DNA of 64,000 nucleotides from Drechmeria coniospora (lineage: Eukaryota; Ascomycota; Sordariomycetes; Hypocreales; Ophiocordycipitaceae). The DNA is taken from the NCBI RefSeq assembly GCF_001625195.1, contig NC_054391.1, forward strand, positions 124,001-188,000. Direction: 5' to 3'. The notes beneath the pieces were generated by a model, which worked only from the letters and a program-made list of their open reading frames with translations, had not been told where the DNA came from and ran no database searches. The position numbers and the translations under genes were made by a program. This document shows positions 33,501-44,470 of the stretch, in pieces; the first letter of the stretch is position 1, and every line of letters starts with the position of its first letter.

Positions 33501-36500
33501 ATAAGATTGCCAGTTACTGTGATGATAATGCTTGTAGTGCAGCCAACAATGCACCCCGACGATGGCATTATTGTAGTTGTACCTGCCGTCGGGCCTGGCC
33601 TCAAAACTGTAGTGACATCTCCAGTCTGAGTAATGATAATACTTGTGGTACAGTTTGCGATGCATCCAGAACTAGGACCAATGGTTGTTGTGCCAGGGCT
33701 TGGTCCCAAGGTCGTGATCCTTGTTACGGCTCCCGTAAGCGTAACAATAACACTCGTTGTACAATTGACAACGCAACCAGCCGACGGCATGATAGTTGAA
33801 GTGCCTGGAGTTGAGCCAAGAACTGTTGTAGTAGTAAGTCCACCTGTTACAGTTACTATGATACTAGTTGTGCAGCTGGTGATACATCCTGCTGATGGTA
33901 GAATCGTGGAGGTACCCAGAGCTGACCCTATTGTTGTAACTGTAGCTACGGCGCCAGTCTGGGTGACGATGACACTCGTAGTACAACTTGTAATGCACCC
34001 AGAAGGTGGCATGATAGTTGTAGTCCCCGGCATTGGACCAATTGTTGTGCTAGTAATAACCCGACCAGTAACTGTGACAATGATGCTCGTCGTACAGCCA
34101 ATGATGCATCCCGGAGAAGGCTGTATTGTTGTAGTGCCTGGTGTGGTCCCTATCATGGTTTGCGTTGTAATGTCACCAGTTTGGGTGACAACAATACTCG
34201 TAGTACAGCTTACAATACACTCAGAGGATGGCAGAATGGTTATCGTTCCTGCAATCGGACCAAGTGTCGTTCTAGACACAACATCGCCGGTTACAGTGAT
34301 GATGACACTAGTCGTGCAGCCCAATATACAACCAGAAGTTGGCAAAATTGTCGACGAACCGGGGGCGGATCCTAGAGTTGTAATGGTAGTAAGGGCGCCA
34401 GTCTGTGTAACGATGATGCTTGTAGTGCAGTCGGAGATGCACCCAGAGGATGGGACAACAGTTATCGTGCCGGCTGTTGGACCAAGAGTCGTTCTGGTAA
34501 CGAGTTCACCAGTTCGGGTGATGACAATGCTTGTTGTACAATCTATAATGCATTCGGGCGCTGGAGTGATGGTTGTTGTTCCTGCTACAGATCCCAGCAT
34601 TGTTACAGTAGTGATGCCACCGGTTTCCGTGACGATGACGCTTGTTGTACAGTCTCCAATACACTCAAGCGGCGGCGTGATGGTTGTAGTACCCCTGGTT
34701 TCACCAAGGGTTGTAACAGTTACAAGTCTGCCGGTTATTGTAATAACGACGCTAGTTGTGCAGCTCGTAGAACATCCAGAGGTAGGCAGAATCGTTTCAG
34801 TGCCCGGTGTCGGCCCTGGAATTGTCCTAGTTGTAATGACTCCAGTCTGGGTAATGATGATACTTGTCGTGCAGTCCTCGATGCATCCTGATGATGGCAT
34901 AATGGTTGTGGTACCTGCGGTTGGGCCAAGTGTTATTGATGTAACGAGTTCCCCAGTCACCGTTACAATAACGCTTGTCGTACAACTAGTGACGCATCCT
35001 GATGGTGGGAGGATGGTCGTAGTACCGGCCAGCACACCTAGCATAGTAGACGTAGTAACGCCACCGGTTTGGGTTACAATAATACTCGTAGTGCAGTCTG
35101 CAATGCATCCAGAGGGCGGCACAATGGTTGTAGTACCCGGCGTTGAACCCAGAATAGTCATGATTACAAGTTGGCCGGTAACAGTAACAAAGACGCTAGT
35201 AGTACAGCTAGTGATGCAGCCGGGCAAAGGTAATATGGTTGCCGTTCCAGGAGTTGATCCCAATACAGTTTCTGTAGTTACTTCACCAGTTTGCGTAATT
35301 ATAATGCTCGTAGTGCAGCTTGTGATACATCCAGAGGAAGGTTCGATGGTAGTGGTCCCTGCGGTTGGACCCAGGCTTGTTACCGTAACCAATGCACCTG
35401 TCAAGGTTACCAATACGCTCGTCGTGCAGTCAATGATGCATCCTGAGGATGGCTCGATAGTCGTGGTGCCGGCCGTTGGTCCCAAAGTTGTATTTGTAAT
35501 AATGTCACCAGTCTGGGTGACAATGATGGTCGTAGTACAACTTGATATACACCCAGATGAAGGTGGAATCGTTGTAGTTCCCGCTGCTGAACCCAATACT
35601 GTTGTTGTGACTAGTGCACCTGTTACAGTAACGAAAATACTCGTTGTGCAATCAGTGATACACCCCGATGACGGAAGAATTGTAGTGGTGCCGGGCGTTG
35701 GTCCCGGCGTTGAGATGGTAACAATATCACCAGTTTGCGTGACAATTATGCTCGTTGTACAGCTGGTAGTGCATCCAGTAGGAGGCACAACTGTCGAGGT
35801 GCCTGCGGTTGGGCCGATTGATGTTACAGTAACCAGTGCGCCGGTTACCGTTACAACAACGCTGGTCGTACAATCAGTGATGCATCCCGAGGATGGTGTG
35901 ATGGTTATTGTGCCAGGTTCGTCTCCCAATGTCAACAGAGTAGTGATGATGCCAGTCTCTGTGACTATGACGCTTGTGGTACAGCTCTCGATGCATCCAG
36001 GTGGAGGCGAAATAGTTGAAGTTCCCACGGTTGCGCCAAGAGTCGTTATGGTAATGAGTCTGCCCGTAACGGTAACGATGACACTAGTTGTACAGCTCGT
36101 AATACATCCGGGCTCCGGCAAGATCATTGTCGTGCCCGGAATCGATCCTAGCGTCGTGACTGTTGTGATTGCACCTGTTTGGGTAATGACAATGGTCGTG
36201 ACACAATTTGTGATGCACTCACTTGGCGGGGGAATCGTGCTGGTGCCGAGGGTAGGACCAAGACTTGTTATAGTTACAATGCCGCCAGTTATGGTCACAA
36301 TGACACTGGTGGTGCAGTCTGCAGTACACCCTTGGTCTGGCGGAATGGTAATGGTACCGGGGGTCGGCCCAGGGGTTGTTACCGTAACAATCATGCCAGT
36401 TCGCGTAACAATAACCGTAGTTGTGCAACTAGTAATACACCCAGGGGACGGCGCTATCGTTGTTGTTCCTGGAGTAGAGCCGAGCATCGTTGAAGTAACG

Positions 36501-39500
36501 AGTGCACCAGTAACTGTTACGATGACGCTGGTCGTGCAACTAGTAATGCATCCCGAAGATGGGGAAATCGTCGTAGTGCCTGGCATTGAACCAATGGTAG
36601 TAACTGTCACCAGCTCGCCAGTTACGGTAACAAAGACGCTCGTCGTACAGCCCGTAATACATCCTGATGATGGATGCATCGTCGTGGTGCCTGGCGTTGA
36701 ACCAATGGTAGTAACTGTCACCAGCTCGCCAGTTACGGTAACAAAGACGCTCGTCGTGCAACCCGTAATGCATCCTGGCGCCGGTAAACCCGTCGTAGTA
36801 CCCGGGACTGGGCCAAGGGTCGTCGTGCGGACGACATCACCCGTAACAGTAACAAAGACGCGCGTCGTACAACTGGTGATGCATCCAGGTGCCGGCTGCA
36901 CAGTCGTGGTGCCTGGGGATTGACCTAGTGTTGTTATCGTAGTCACTGCACCAGTCTGCGTAACAATGATGGTCGTAATGCAACCTGTTGTACATCCGGG
37001 GGATGGGGAAACCGTTGTAGTACCTGGTGTCGCGCCAATAATTGTGTTGGTAACAACTCCGGCCGTCAAGGTAACGAATACGCTGGTAGTGCAGTCCGTA
37101 ATACATCCCGATGATGGCGGGATTGTCGTCGTACCGGCAATTGGTCCGACTATTACTACTGTAGTGATCTCTCCGGTCTGAGTAACAATGACTGTCGTGG
37201 TACAGTCGTTAACACACCCAGGGGGGGGAGCAATTGTGGTTGTACCCTTGACGGAACCAATTGTCGTCTCAGTAACAACTCTGCCGGTAACCGTAACGAT
37301 AACACTAGTCGTGCAACTGGTAATACAGCCAGGCACCGGCAAGATTGTCGAGGTACCAAGGCTTGGCCCCAGTGTTGTCACTGTTGTGAATAGACCAGTT
37401 ACTGTGATGACAAGGCTCGTAGTACAACTCGTCACACATCCCGCTGGTGGCAAGATTGTTGAAGTGCCTGGGCTTGGAACAAGAGTAGTCCTGGTAAGAA
37501 GGTTACCAGTAACCGTTACGACGACTCTTGTGGTGCAGCTTGTAATGCATCCGGACTCTGGCTGGATTGTCGTCGTGCCAGCAGTTGAGCCCAAGCTAGT
37601 GACCGTAGTAATTACTCCAGTTTGTGTTACAAAAACGCTCGTGATGCAATTTGTAATACACCCCGTGGAGGGCAAGACCGTCCTGGTGCCGGCAGTTGGT
37701 CCAAGAGTAGTCTTTGTAATGATTCCGCCTGTCACGGTTATGATGACGCTCGTAGTGCAGCTTGTGATACACCCGATGCTTGGTGTGATGGTTGTAGTGC
37801 CCGGAATTGGACCCAAGGTCAATTCTGTTACCAGTCTCCCGGTTACCGTGACTACGATGCTCGTCGTGCAACTTTCAACACAGCCACCGGGGGGCATTAT
37901 TGTCGTAGTTCCCGCAGAAGGACCTACGGTGGTTCGAATTACTATTCCACCGGTCACGGTGACGATGACACTCGTCGTGCAGTCCAATATGCATCCGGCT
38001 ACCGGCGAGATCGTCGTCGTACCGGGAGATGGTCCTGGCGTGAGGATGGTGGTGATGGCGCCAGTTTGCGTGAGGATGATGGTGGTGGTGCAGCTTGTAA
38101 TGCATCCACTGGGAGGCACAATCGTCTGGGTACCTGGACTGGAACCAAGTGTCGTCTTGACGACAAGCCCGGCAGTTACGGTGACGATGACACTCGTCGT
38201 GCAGCTCGTGACGCACCCAGGCCCCGGCAAAATTGTCGTAGTGCCGGTCATTGTTCCCAACGTGGTCACCGTCTTGATGGCCCCCGTTTCGGTAATGACC
38301 ACGGTCGTGATGCAATTCGTAACACATTCGGCCGGCGGCAACATTGTTGTAGCGCCTGGCGTTGGGCCAAGCGTGGTCCGAGTCACGACTCCGCCGGTTA
38401 TGGTGACGATTACAGTCGTCGTGCAATGCGTGATGCAGCCAGGAGGCGGTGCCAGCGTCGTCGTGCCTGGGCTTGGACCAATGGTAGTCACCGTCACATG
38501 CTCGCCGGTAACGGTGATGATGACAGTTGTCGTGCAACTCGTAATGCACCCGGGTTTCGGCGTGATTGTTGTCGTCCCGGCCGTTGGTCCCGGGGTGGTA
38601 AAGGTCGTCACCCCCCCTGTGACGGTCACGACAACGCTTGTCGTACAGCTTGTGATGCATCCAGATTCGGGTAGGATCGTCGTGGTCCCAGGCAACAGCC
38701 CGGGGGTAGTCACTGTCGTGACTTTACCTGTCGCCGTGACGAAAATGGTGGTTATACAGCCCGTAATGCACCCAGGAGTCGGGGTGACGGTTGTCGTGCC
38801 GGCCACTGGACCGAGAATGGTCTTGGTCACGAGAGTGCCGGTGACGGTGACGACAACACTGGTGACGCAATGGCTAATGCATCCCGGAGCCGGCAATATC
38901 GTGGAGGTTCCTGCACTGGAGCCGAGAGTAGTTTGAGTGACCAGCATGCCGGTGGTTGTGACGAACACTCTCGTGACGCAGCCGGTAATGCACCCGGACG
39001 CGGGTAAGACGGTTGACGTTCCTAGAGTAGGTCCTAGAACTGTTTCCGTCATGGCACCGCCGGTAACGGTCACGATGATTGTCGTCACGCATTCACCGGT
39101 ACCGCTGGGCGGAGGCGAGATGGTTGAAGTTCCAGCGGTAGGACCCAACGTCATCTGCGTCAAAACCCTACATGTCACAGTCACTACGACGGTTGTACGA
39201 CAATCATCAGTGCATCCAGGCGATGGTGTGACTGTAGTGGTGCCAGGCCGTGACCCAGTGATTGTTTTCGTCACAATTTCGACCTCGACGGTCGTGATGA
39301 TGACCGTGGATGTGCATTTTTTGGTGCATCCAGGCGGTGGCGGAACCGTCGTCGTACCGGCTTTCGGTCCTACCTTTGTTATCGTAATAATGTCCGTGAC
39401 GGGCGGGCAGCTGGTATACTTTCTACAGACCACGGCCATTAGCATTTCCACACCACGGCAGAAATGCGAGGTCAGAGATACCGTATTATGCTACTCTCCA

Positions 39501-39636
39501 CCTTGTTGTCGGAGCAAACCAGAGCAAGAGGTTGATACTCGACGTAAACGGTTCCATGTCGGCATTTTGAGTCTCCATGGGCCAATGCACGGAGCAGCTG
39601 ATGGAAGAACAAAACCAAGAATAGAATCTTGTGCAT
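27584..39636 (-). CDS. Giant secreted tandem-repeat protein, paralog 2 (A repeats, DUF6923-like C-terminus)
   Basis: Two exons on the minus strand (39636-39482; 39422-27584) coding for about 3997 residues. Exon 1 (155 nt, the same length as in paralog 1) encodes the signal peptide MHKILFLVLFFHQLLRALA followed by HGDSKCRHGTVYVEYQPLAL. The 59-nt intron (39481-39423, GTATCT...CTAAT...GTAG) is phase 2 as in paralog 1. The mature protein is about 97 A units of 37 aa (TVTGELVTVTTIGSTPGT type with GCITSCTTS), two B-type units (DCTHPCTT, SCTRPCTT), then a C-terminal domain of about 260 aa (INAIGF-like VNAIGFNVIDNYIYG, GDITPQGHYW, WGYVPGGGNFL, DGAICAGA). No GPI anchor or transmembrane helix is seen at the end. 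A secreted, O-glycosylated surface or matrix protein is likely but inferred. The start at MHKIL is chosen because it begins the signal peptide; the frame stays open to 39690. Confidence 0.87.
28400..28640 (-). repeat. Two B-type units at the C-terminal end of the paralog 2 array
   Basis: The units contain GTRAGTRTVTPSTDCTHPCTT and GTAAGTETITPPASCTRPCTT (each split by the linker VVVTTTVSG-like bases). They match the B units that dominate paralog 1 and sit in the same place relative to the C-terminal domain. This marks the conserved junction between array and domain. Confidence 0.85.
28641..39370 (-). repeat. A-type array of paralog 2, about 97 units of 111 bp
   Basis: Units of 37 aa with one C-x3-C pair each. 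In the region about 29900-33700 the units alternate between a TETGVxTTVLRPGPTAGT type and a TVTGNLxTRTTLGSxAGT type, so the true period there is a 222-bp dimer. Units near the N-terminus (36900-39370) are more diverged. The codon-aligned antisense frame is almost stop-free, giving spurious plus-strand ORFs of up to 1227 codons. Confidence 0.92.
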
Positions 39637-40099
39637 AATCCTTGACTGACGAAACGGAGACAACGTCGGGTGGTTGTAACGGGGAATCAATGAATACCCT
39701 CAACATACGGAAGCATGATCGTCACATACGGGCGATGTTCAAGCGTGCTAGAGGATCGAGTATTCCAAGACTATGCAAGCAACTAGGATAACAACGAATT
39801 TGCCCAATGTTCGACAACTTTGGAGTCTAGTATATCGGATACGTGGGTCAACAATGGCGGCGGGTGGATGTTGCTGGTTATTTAGTTCTTTTCAGCCACC
39901 AAATTCTCTTCCAGCCACCAGGTGATAGGTTACGATATAGCTTGCTGCCGAAGCTTAACCCAATCTCTGCCCTGCGGAAGCATCCGGTAATTTCGAGATG
40001 AGGAGTAGACGCAGCCATACGAGTCCAGCACCTGGCTCCGGTATGCCTCCGCCACTTCACCGTGTGTGCGAGGCATGATAACCACTCGACATACCAAGA

Positions 40100-40170
40100 C
40101 TCGAACTATCAGGGTCAATCATGATTGTAGTTCCTACGGTAGGACCCTGAAGTTCCTTGTGACAATACCG
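40100..40170 (-). pseudogene. Probable frameshifted relic of an A repeat
   Basis: On the minus strand one frame gives GIVTRNF and an adjacent frame gives GPTVGTTIMIDP, which together follow the A-unit order (GxxVTRTTLGPTAGTTTIMP) with an indel between. The nucleotide match to units of the paralog 2 array covers about 50-60 bp. It lies about 500 bp upstream of paralog 2. Confidence 0.45.
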
Positions 40171-43100
40171 GACGCCGTCGAAGTCAATCCATGTCAAGGA
40201 TCAACCACCGGGAACGACTCGAAATCAATCACTCGCCTATCGAGAGACTGTGTGATACAACGATACACTGCACTTTTTGATTACCACAAATGGACGAAGC
40301 GAGGATTTAGAGTTTGCACTGCTCGTAGTTCCTAGTAGGCAAAGCGCCATCAGGGCAACACCGGGTTTTGCAATTAATACTCGAAGACGATGCCAAATAG
40401 GGGGGCCCTGTTTACAGTACAACCCAACTGGAACCGCAGATATTAGTACTCGTGCTTTCTCAATAGGCATGGGCTTGTGGGGAGACCCCGACCAGCTCAT
40501 CTTGGCTGAGCGCCGTGTAACTAATTGGTGCAAAGTGCTGTGAACCGACGACTAGATATCGCGTACGGCACATGCAATGGATGCCAAAAATGTGGGCAAA
40601 TAGTGCTACAAGTAACACGACTGGCACACACATTCTCACCATGTCACAGTCGCCGCCGCCGTGCCTTGACAAGGGCTGTACACATTGTCAGCTCGCCGAA
40701 GCAATCACAATTCTGAGATCCCGTGAGGCGAGCTGGCAAGGCGGCATCATACGCTACAACCCGTCGTACTCGTAATCGCTAGCTGCATCCTCGGGTATCT
40801 GGGCGGATGTGCCTATGCTGCGTCGTTGGCATCACGTACACACATCTCGAAGCCCATGGATAAGGGGCGTAGGGTGATGATGCAAACTCGTGCTGTAGCG
40901 GAATGTGTGGATCTTGTTCAGAACCGACCAAACTAGCAGCCGACATAACAATAACTTGGGTCTCTATTTCTCCTGGTCTCGCGACTAAAAAAGCCACGGA
41001 GTTGTGGTTTAGGAGAGGGTGAACCTTGTTCTCGATTCTTGTGCTAGGGAACCAACTAGCTGGCGTTAGGCGGGTGGTGCTGAAACATTCCTAAACGAAT
41101 CGAGCGGTAGTGCGTCCAGCTGTGACAAGGGAACTGTGGTGTGTGTATTCATGTTGGAACCGAGAACTCGCCTCTTCTTCGTCCTAGAAGAGCCTACACG
41201 GGGGAATATATGACACGCCACGCTTGCTACTAAAATTTAGTACAAACGTCCGTATTCACCAGGCCAAAGTCTAGAACTGAATAATTGCTAGATGTACATG
41301 AACTAGGCTCTAGACGGCAGGGTCTCTACCTTGCGGCCGGATAGTAAACAACTAAATACCTAGCCCACTCCTCACGGCAATAGCCACCGCGGGCCATGGG
41401 CGGCGAGGCCATCGTTCGGCAGTCGCAATATCCGCTCCGCGGACAAATTTGGCAAGCTTCGGGACCTAGCATGCCTACCAGGTTGTATGTCCTATTCGGC
41501 AACATTACGGCCAACTAACCTTCTTCCCCTTCTCGCCCATCTCACCATGTCGAGACTCGTCAGTTCCCTAGCTCCTTCATATTCGTCATGGTAAGCTCGA
41601 CTCTTACTGAAACAATCTCCGTGTCAGGAACACGGCCAATCTCCAGATCGTATCATCGAGGAACATGTCATTTCATGCTGCTGCTGCCGTGCTTCTCGGT
41701 TACCAATGATGATGACCCTTTCTGCTGCATTCAATTTGTCGAATCGAGAGACCCAGCTGTTGTCTGCAGTTCGATAAACGTCGGCAAAGTGTTATAATCT
41801 GCGACGCGTACATGCCAGTCTTGGCTTCTGGTCACTTCTTATTGAATCGCGTTTACCCCCTACTCGCTTCACTACCACCAACACGCAAGTATGGTATTTG
41901 AGCGCTCTATATAGCTATTTCGATGTGCTATACCTACTTGAGTCATCGATAAATTGTAGAATACCGGCCAAGAATTGAAATCTCGCGCTTTATTGCTGAT
42001 GTATTCATCTGCGGTAGGATAACGTGCCGTATGTCGTAGCCATCGCCCAATCCCGGGGGTCGCGTTCTTGGATCTGGGGCTCAAGCGGTATCTATGCAGC
42101 GACTGCGCCGAAGTATATCACACAGAATACTCTACCCACCATCCCTATGTCCTACAATTCATCAGCTCGATCTGGAAGAGCTCTGGAATTGCATACACTA
42201 CGAGATGACCGACGAAATCATGCTCCGACGACAACCCCGATGAGGGCGTGTTGATCGTGAGCAATAACACGACTTCTCGCCATCCGAACGTTGTCAAGAC
42301 GCACAGACGAACACACCGACCTGCAAGGATGACAAGCTAACTCTCATGGTCCTAATATACCCTTGGTGCCACAGGGGATCCTCATGAACTGCATCAGTTT
42401 TTAAAATCTCTCTCCGAATCGAGCAACGAAAAGGGTTCGTAGAGCACAAGCTAGGACAATGAGCCCGCCCTCATGACAATTATCGTCACTCAGTGACAGC
42501 AGAGTGCCTTGTGTACTGCTTCATCATTAAAAAACTTGGATCAGAAACCACCATGTTCGCATATCGATCGACCTTCGTCATACATGGCTCTAGCAATGTC
42601 GGCGACAACGAGTGGCAAGTTACAAAAAGGATATGTCATGACGAGTCTATCGTGTCTACATTTCGAACCAAGAATGAGTATTTGGCCTTGCAAAATATCA
42701 TTTTGTCATTGTTCAATGCGGATTTTGCTCGTGTGTCCATCTATCGTAGGTTAGTAGTTTATTTTGGCTTTCTATCCCGAGTCGCACCAAAAGTATTCTC
42801 GCCCGTCTCTATCCCATCGTGACTTGATATTAATCATCTTGTTATTGCATTGCGCAGTGGAACGAGGTTAATATCGTGTAGTCACAACTCGCAGAATATA
42901 TAAAAGCACGTATGTTGGGAAACCAGGCAGCAGGCATAGAGAGAGCTTCTATTCGCTTTCCTCTTTTGTAGTGCATGTAGATCAACATCTTGTTGGCCAA
43001 CAGACGCGACCAGTTTAGACTTTGACAATGCAGCGCACATGCCATTGATACTTGCTTATCGCCTGGACCGGAGGATGGATGTTGAAGAATTTCTCTAGAA

Positions 43101-43230
43101 TTTTCACCGTAGACGGTGTACGCAACGAGTCTCACATGATGCGAAAGAAGGCCAAGACAAAGAAGCCCAAGGCAAATTTTAATGACGCTTCTCGAAATTG
43201 GTTCGGCAATGTAGATGCCCTATTGAGACT

Positions 43231-43325
43231 TTATCTATCTCATGAAACTCGTTTCAAACTTTACAAGTCTCATGCAACTCGTTTCAAACTTCACAAGTCA
43301 CATGCAACTCGCTTCAAACTTCACT
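43231..43325 (+). repeat. Three-copy 30-bp tandem repeat
   Basis: Copies of CAAGTCTCATGCAACTCGT followed by TTCAAACTT, with small changes. Located about 210 bp beyond the 3' end of the secreted repeat gene. Confidence 0.75.
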
Positions 43326-43533
43326 AGGCGGCCATGTTAAGCATAATGGTTGCTGTGAACGTAACAGGTCATATTCATCATCATAAAGGTCATCTATCAT
43401 ATCTACGTAAGAACGCATCCAACATCCCATAATCCCAATGTCAACACGTATTTTCATCATAAACTCCTCCGAATTGCGGCCGTTGCCTTGGGTTTCCAAT
43501 CTCCATACTTTGCGGTTTCCACGGGAAGGCCGG

Positions 43534-44333
43534 TTAAATGCAGTACGGGCTGCCGTTGGCAAAGTTGAACTGGCAAGTTTGGCCTGGAGCGCAGTCACCA
43601 CCGTGCTAGACTCGTTGTTAGCTAATGGAACTCATTGACCATTCATTGATGGAGGAATACGTACCACCCACTGGCCGCTCGTGTTGCAAACGCTCCAGCC
43701 AGGCAGTCCGTTGTTGAAGTTTTGCGAGCACTGGTACGTCGCAGGACGGCACATGCCGCCCTGGATGAAGGGGCCGTTCTGCCAGTTCTGCCAGTTCTGG
43801 CCGTTTTGCCAGTTTTGACCGTTCTGCCAGTTCTGTCCGTTAGGGTAGTACTGTCCGTTCTGGTAGTTTGGGTAATACTGTCCATTCTGCATGTTTTGGG
43901 GGGGCATGAAGCCGCCCTGGAAACCGGGCTGGAATCCTTGACCGGCCTGGAAGCCACCCTGGAAGTCTTGGCCAGGCATGACGTTCTGGAAGTCTTGACC
44001 GGGCATGACATTTTGGAAGTCTTGACCGGGGATGACGTTCTGGAAGTCTTGACCGGGGATGACGTTCTGGAAGTCTTGACCGGGGATGACGTTCTGGAAG
44101 TCTTGACCGGGCACGACGTTCTGGAAGTCTTGACCAGGCATGACGTTCTGGAAGTCTTGACCAGGCATGGCGCCCTGGAAGTTTTGTCTCGGCATCATGT
44201 TCTGGGCGCAGTCGTACGAGCCATCGGCGCAGTTGTTGGAGTTGTAGTCACCGCTGTCGCCGGACTGATAGGGCACGGGGCTCGCAACGGCGACGGAGGC
44301 CAAGGTCGCGATGGTGGCGGCGAGGAACTTCAT
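43534..44333 (-). CDS. Small secreted repeat protein with Cys-rich C-terminus
   Basis: Two exons (44333-43665; 43605-43534) coding for 246 residues. Residues 1-18 (MKFLAATIATLASVAVAS) are a clear signal peptide. Residues about 50-125 are nine-residue repeats (NVMPGQDFQ and variants), followed by Gly/Gln/Asn repeats (GFQ, NGQYYP, QNWQNG). The tail has Cys residues in the order C-x6-C-x13-C and, after a 59-nt phase-0 intron (43664-43606, GTACGT...CTAAC...CTAG), C-x5-C-x10-C ending SPYCI. Stopping at the unspliced stop codon (43632) would lose three Cys residues. The Cys/Trp tail (GWSVCNTSGQWV) recurs in fungal secreted proteins and loosely resembles CBM19 chitin-binding spacing; that function is a guess. 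The nine-aa array should be length-polymorphic. Confidence 0.85.
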
Positions 44334-44460
44334 GGTGTCCTGTGAGGTGGGATAGGATGGTTTGGAGTGAGGAGTTTTGGATGCTTCAGGAGAATCAGGA
44401 AGTTGATGCTGTGAGTGCTGAGCAGGAAAGGAAGCTGCTCAAGTCGAGGGCAAGCTCGAG

Positions 44461-44470
44461 CTTAAATAGA
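44461..44470 (-). promoter_or_regulatory. TATA-like element of the secreted repeat gene
   Basis: On the minus strand TCTATTTAAG lies about 130 bp upstream of the ATG at 44333. It is followed by a C/T-rich leader containing CATCAACTTCC-like bases typical of highly expressed fungal genes. Inferred from position and composition. Confidence 0.5.

Larger units (their letters stand above)
39637..43533. other. Long gene-poor intergenic region
   Basis: Nearly 4 kb without a supported gene. ORFs are at most about 109 codons and lack domains. It contains a probable repeat relic (40100-40170) and a three-copy 30-bp tandem repeat (43231-43325). The stretch 40560-40780 on the plus strand has a few features reminiscent of the giant family (SPPPCLDKGCTHC, GGIIRYNPS), but the similarity is too weak to call. 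Confidence 0.4.

Noticed and set aside
29946..33629. 1227-codon plus-strand ORF rich in Val/Ile/Pro
   Set aside because: It is the codon-aligned antisense of the paralog 2 array, open because the sense codons that would make antisense stops are rare. It has no signal, domain or own start context.
40277..40775. Possible secreted protein or giant-family relic in 40.3-40.8 kb
   Set aside because: Only short motifs (CLDKGCTHC, GGIIRYNPS) resemble the family; no continuous frame or alignment could be supported.
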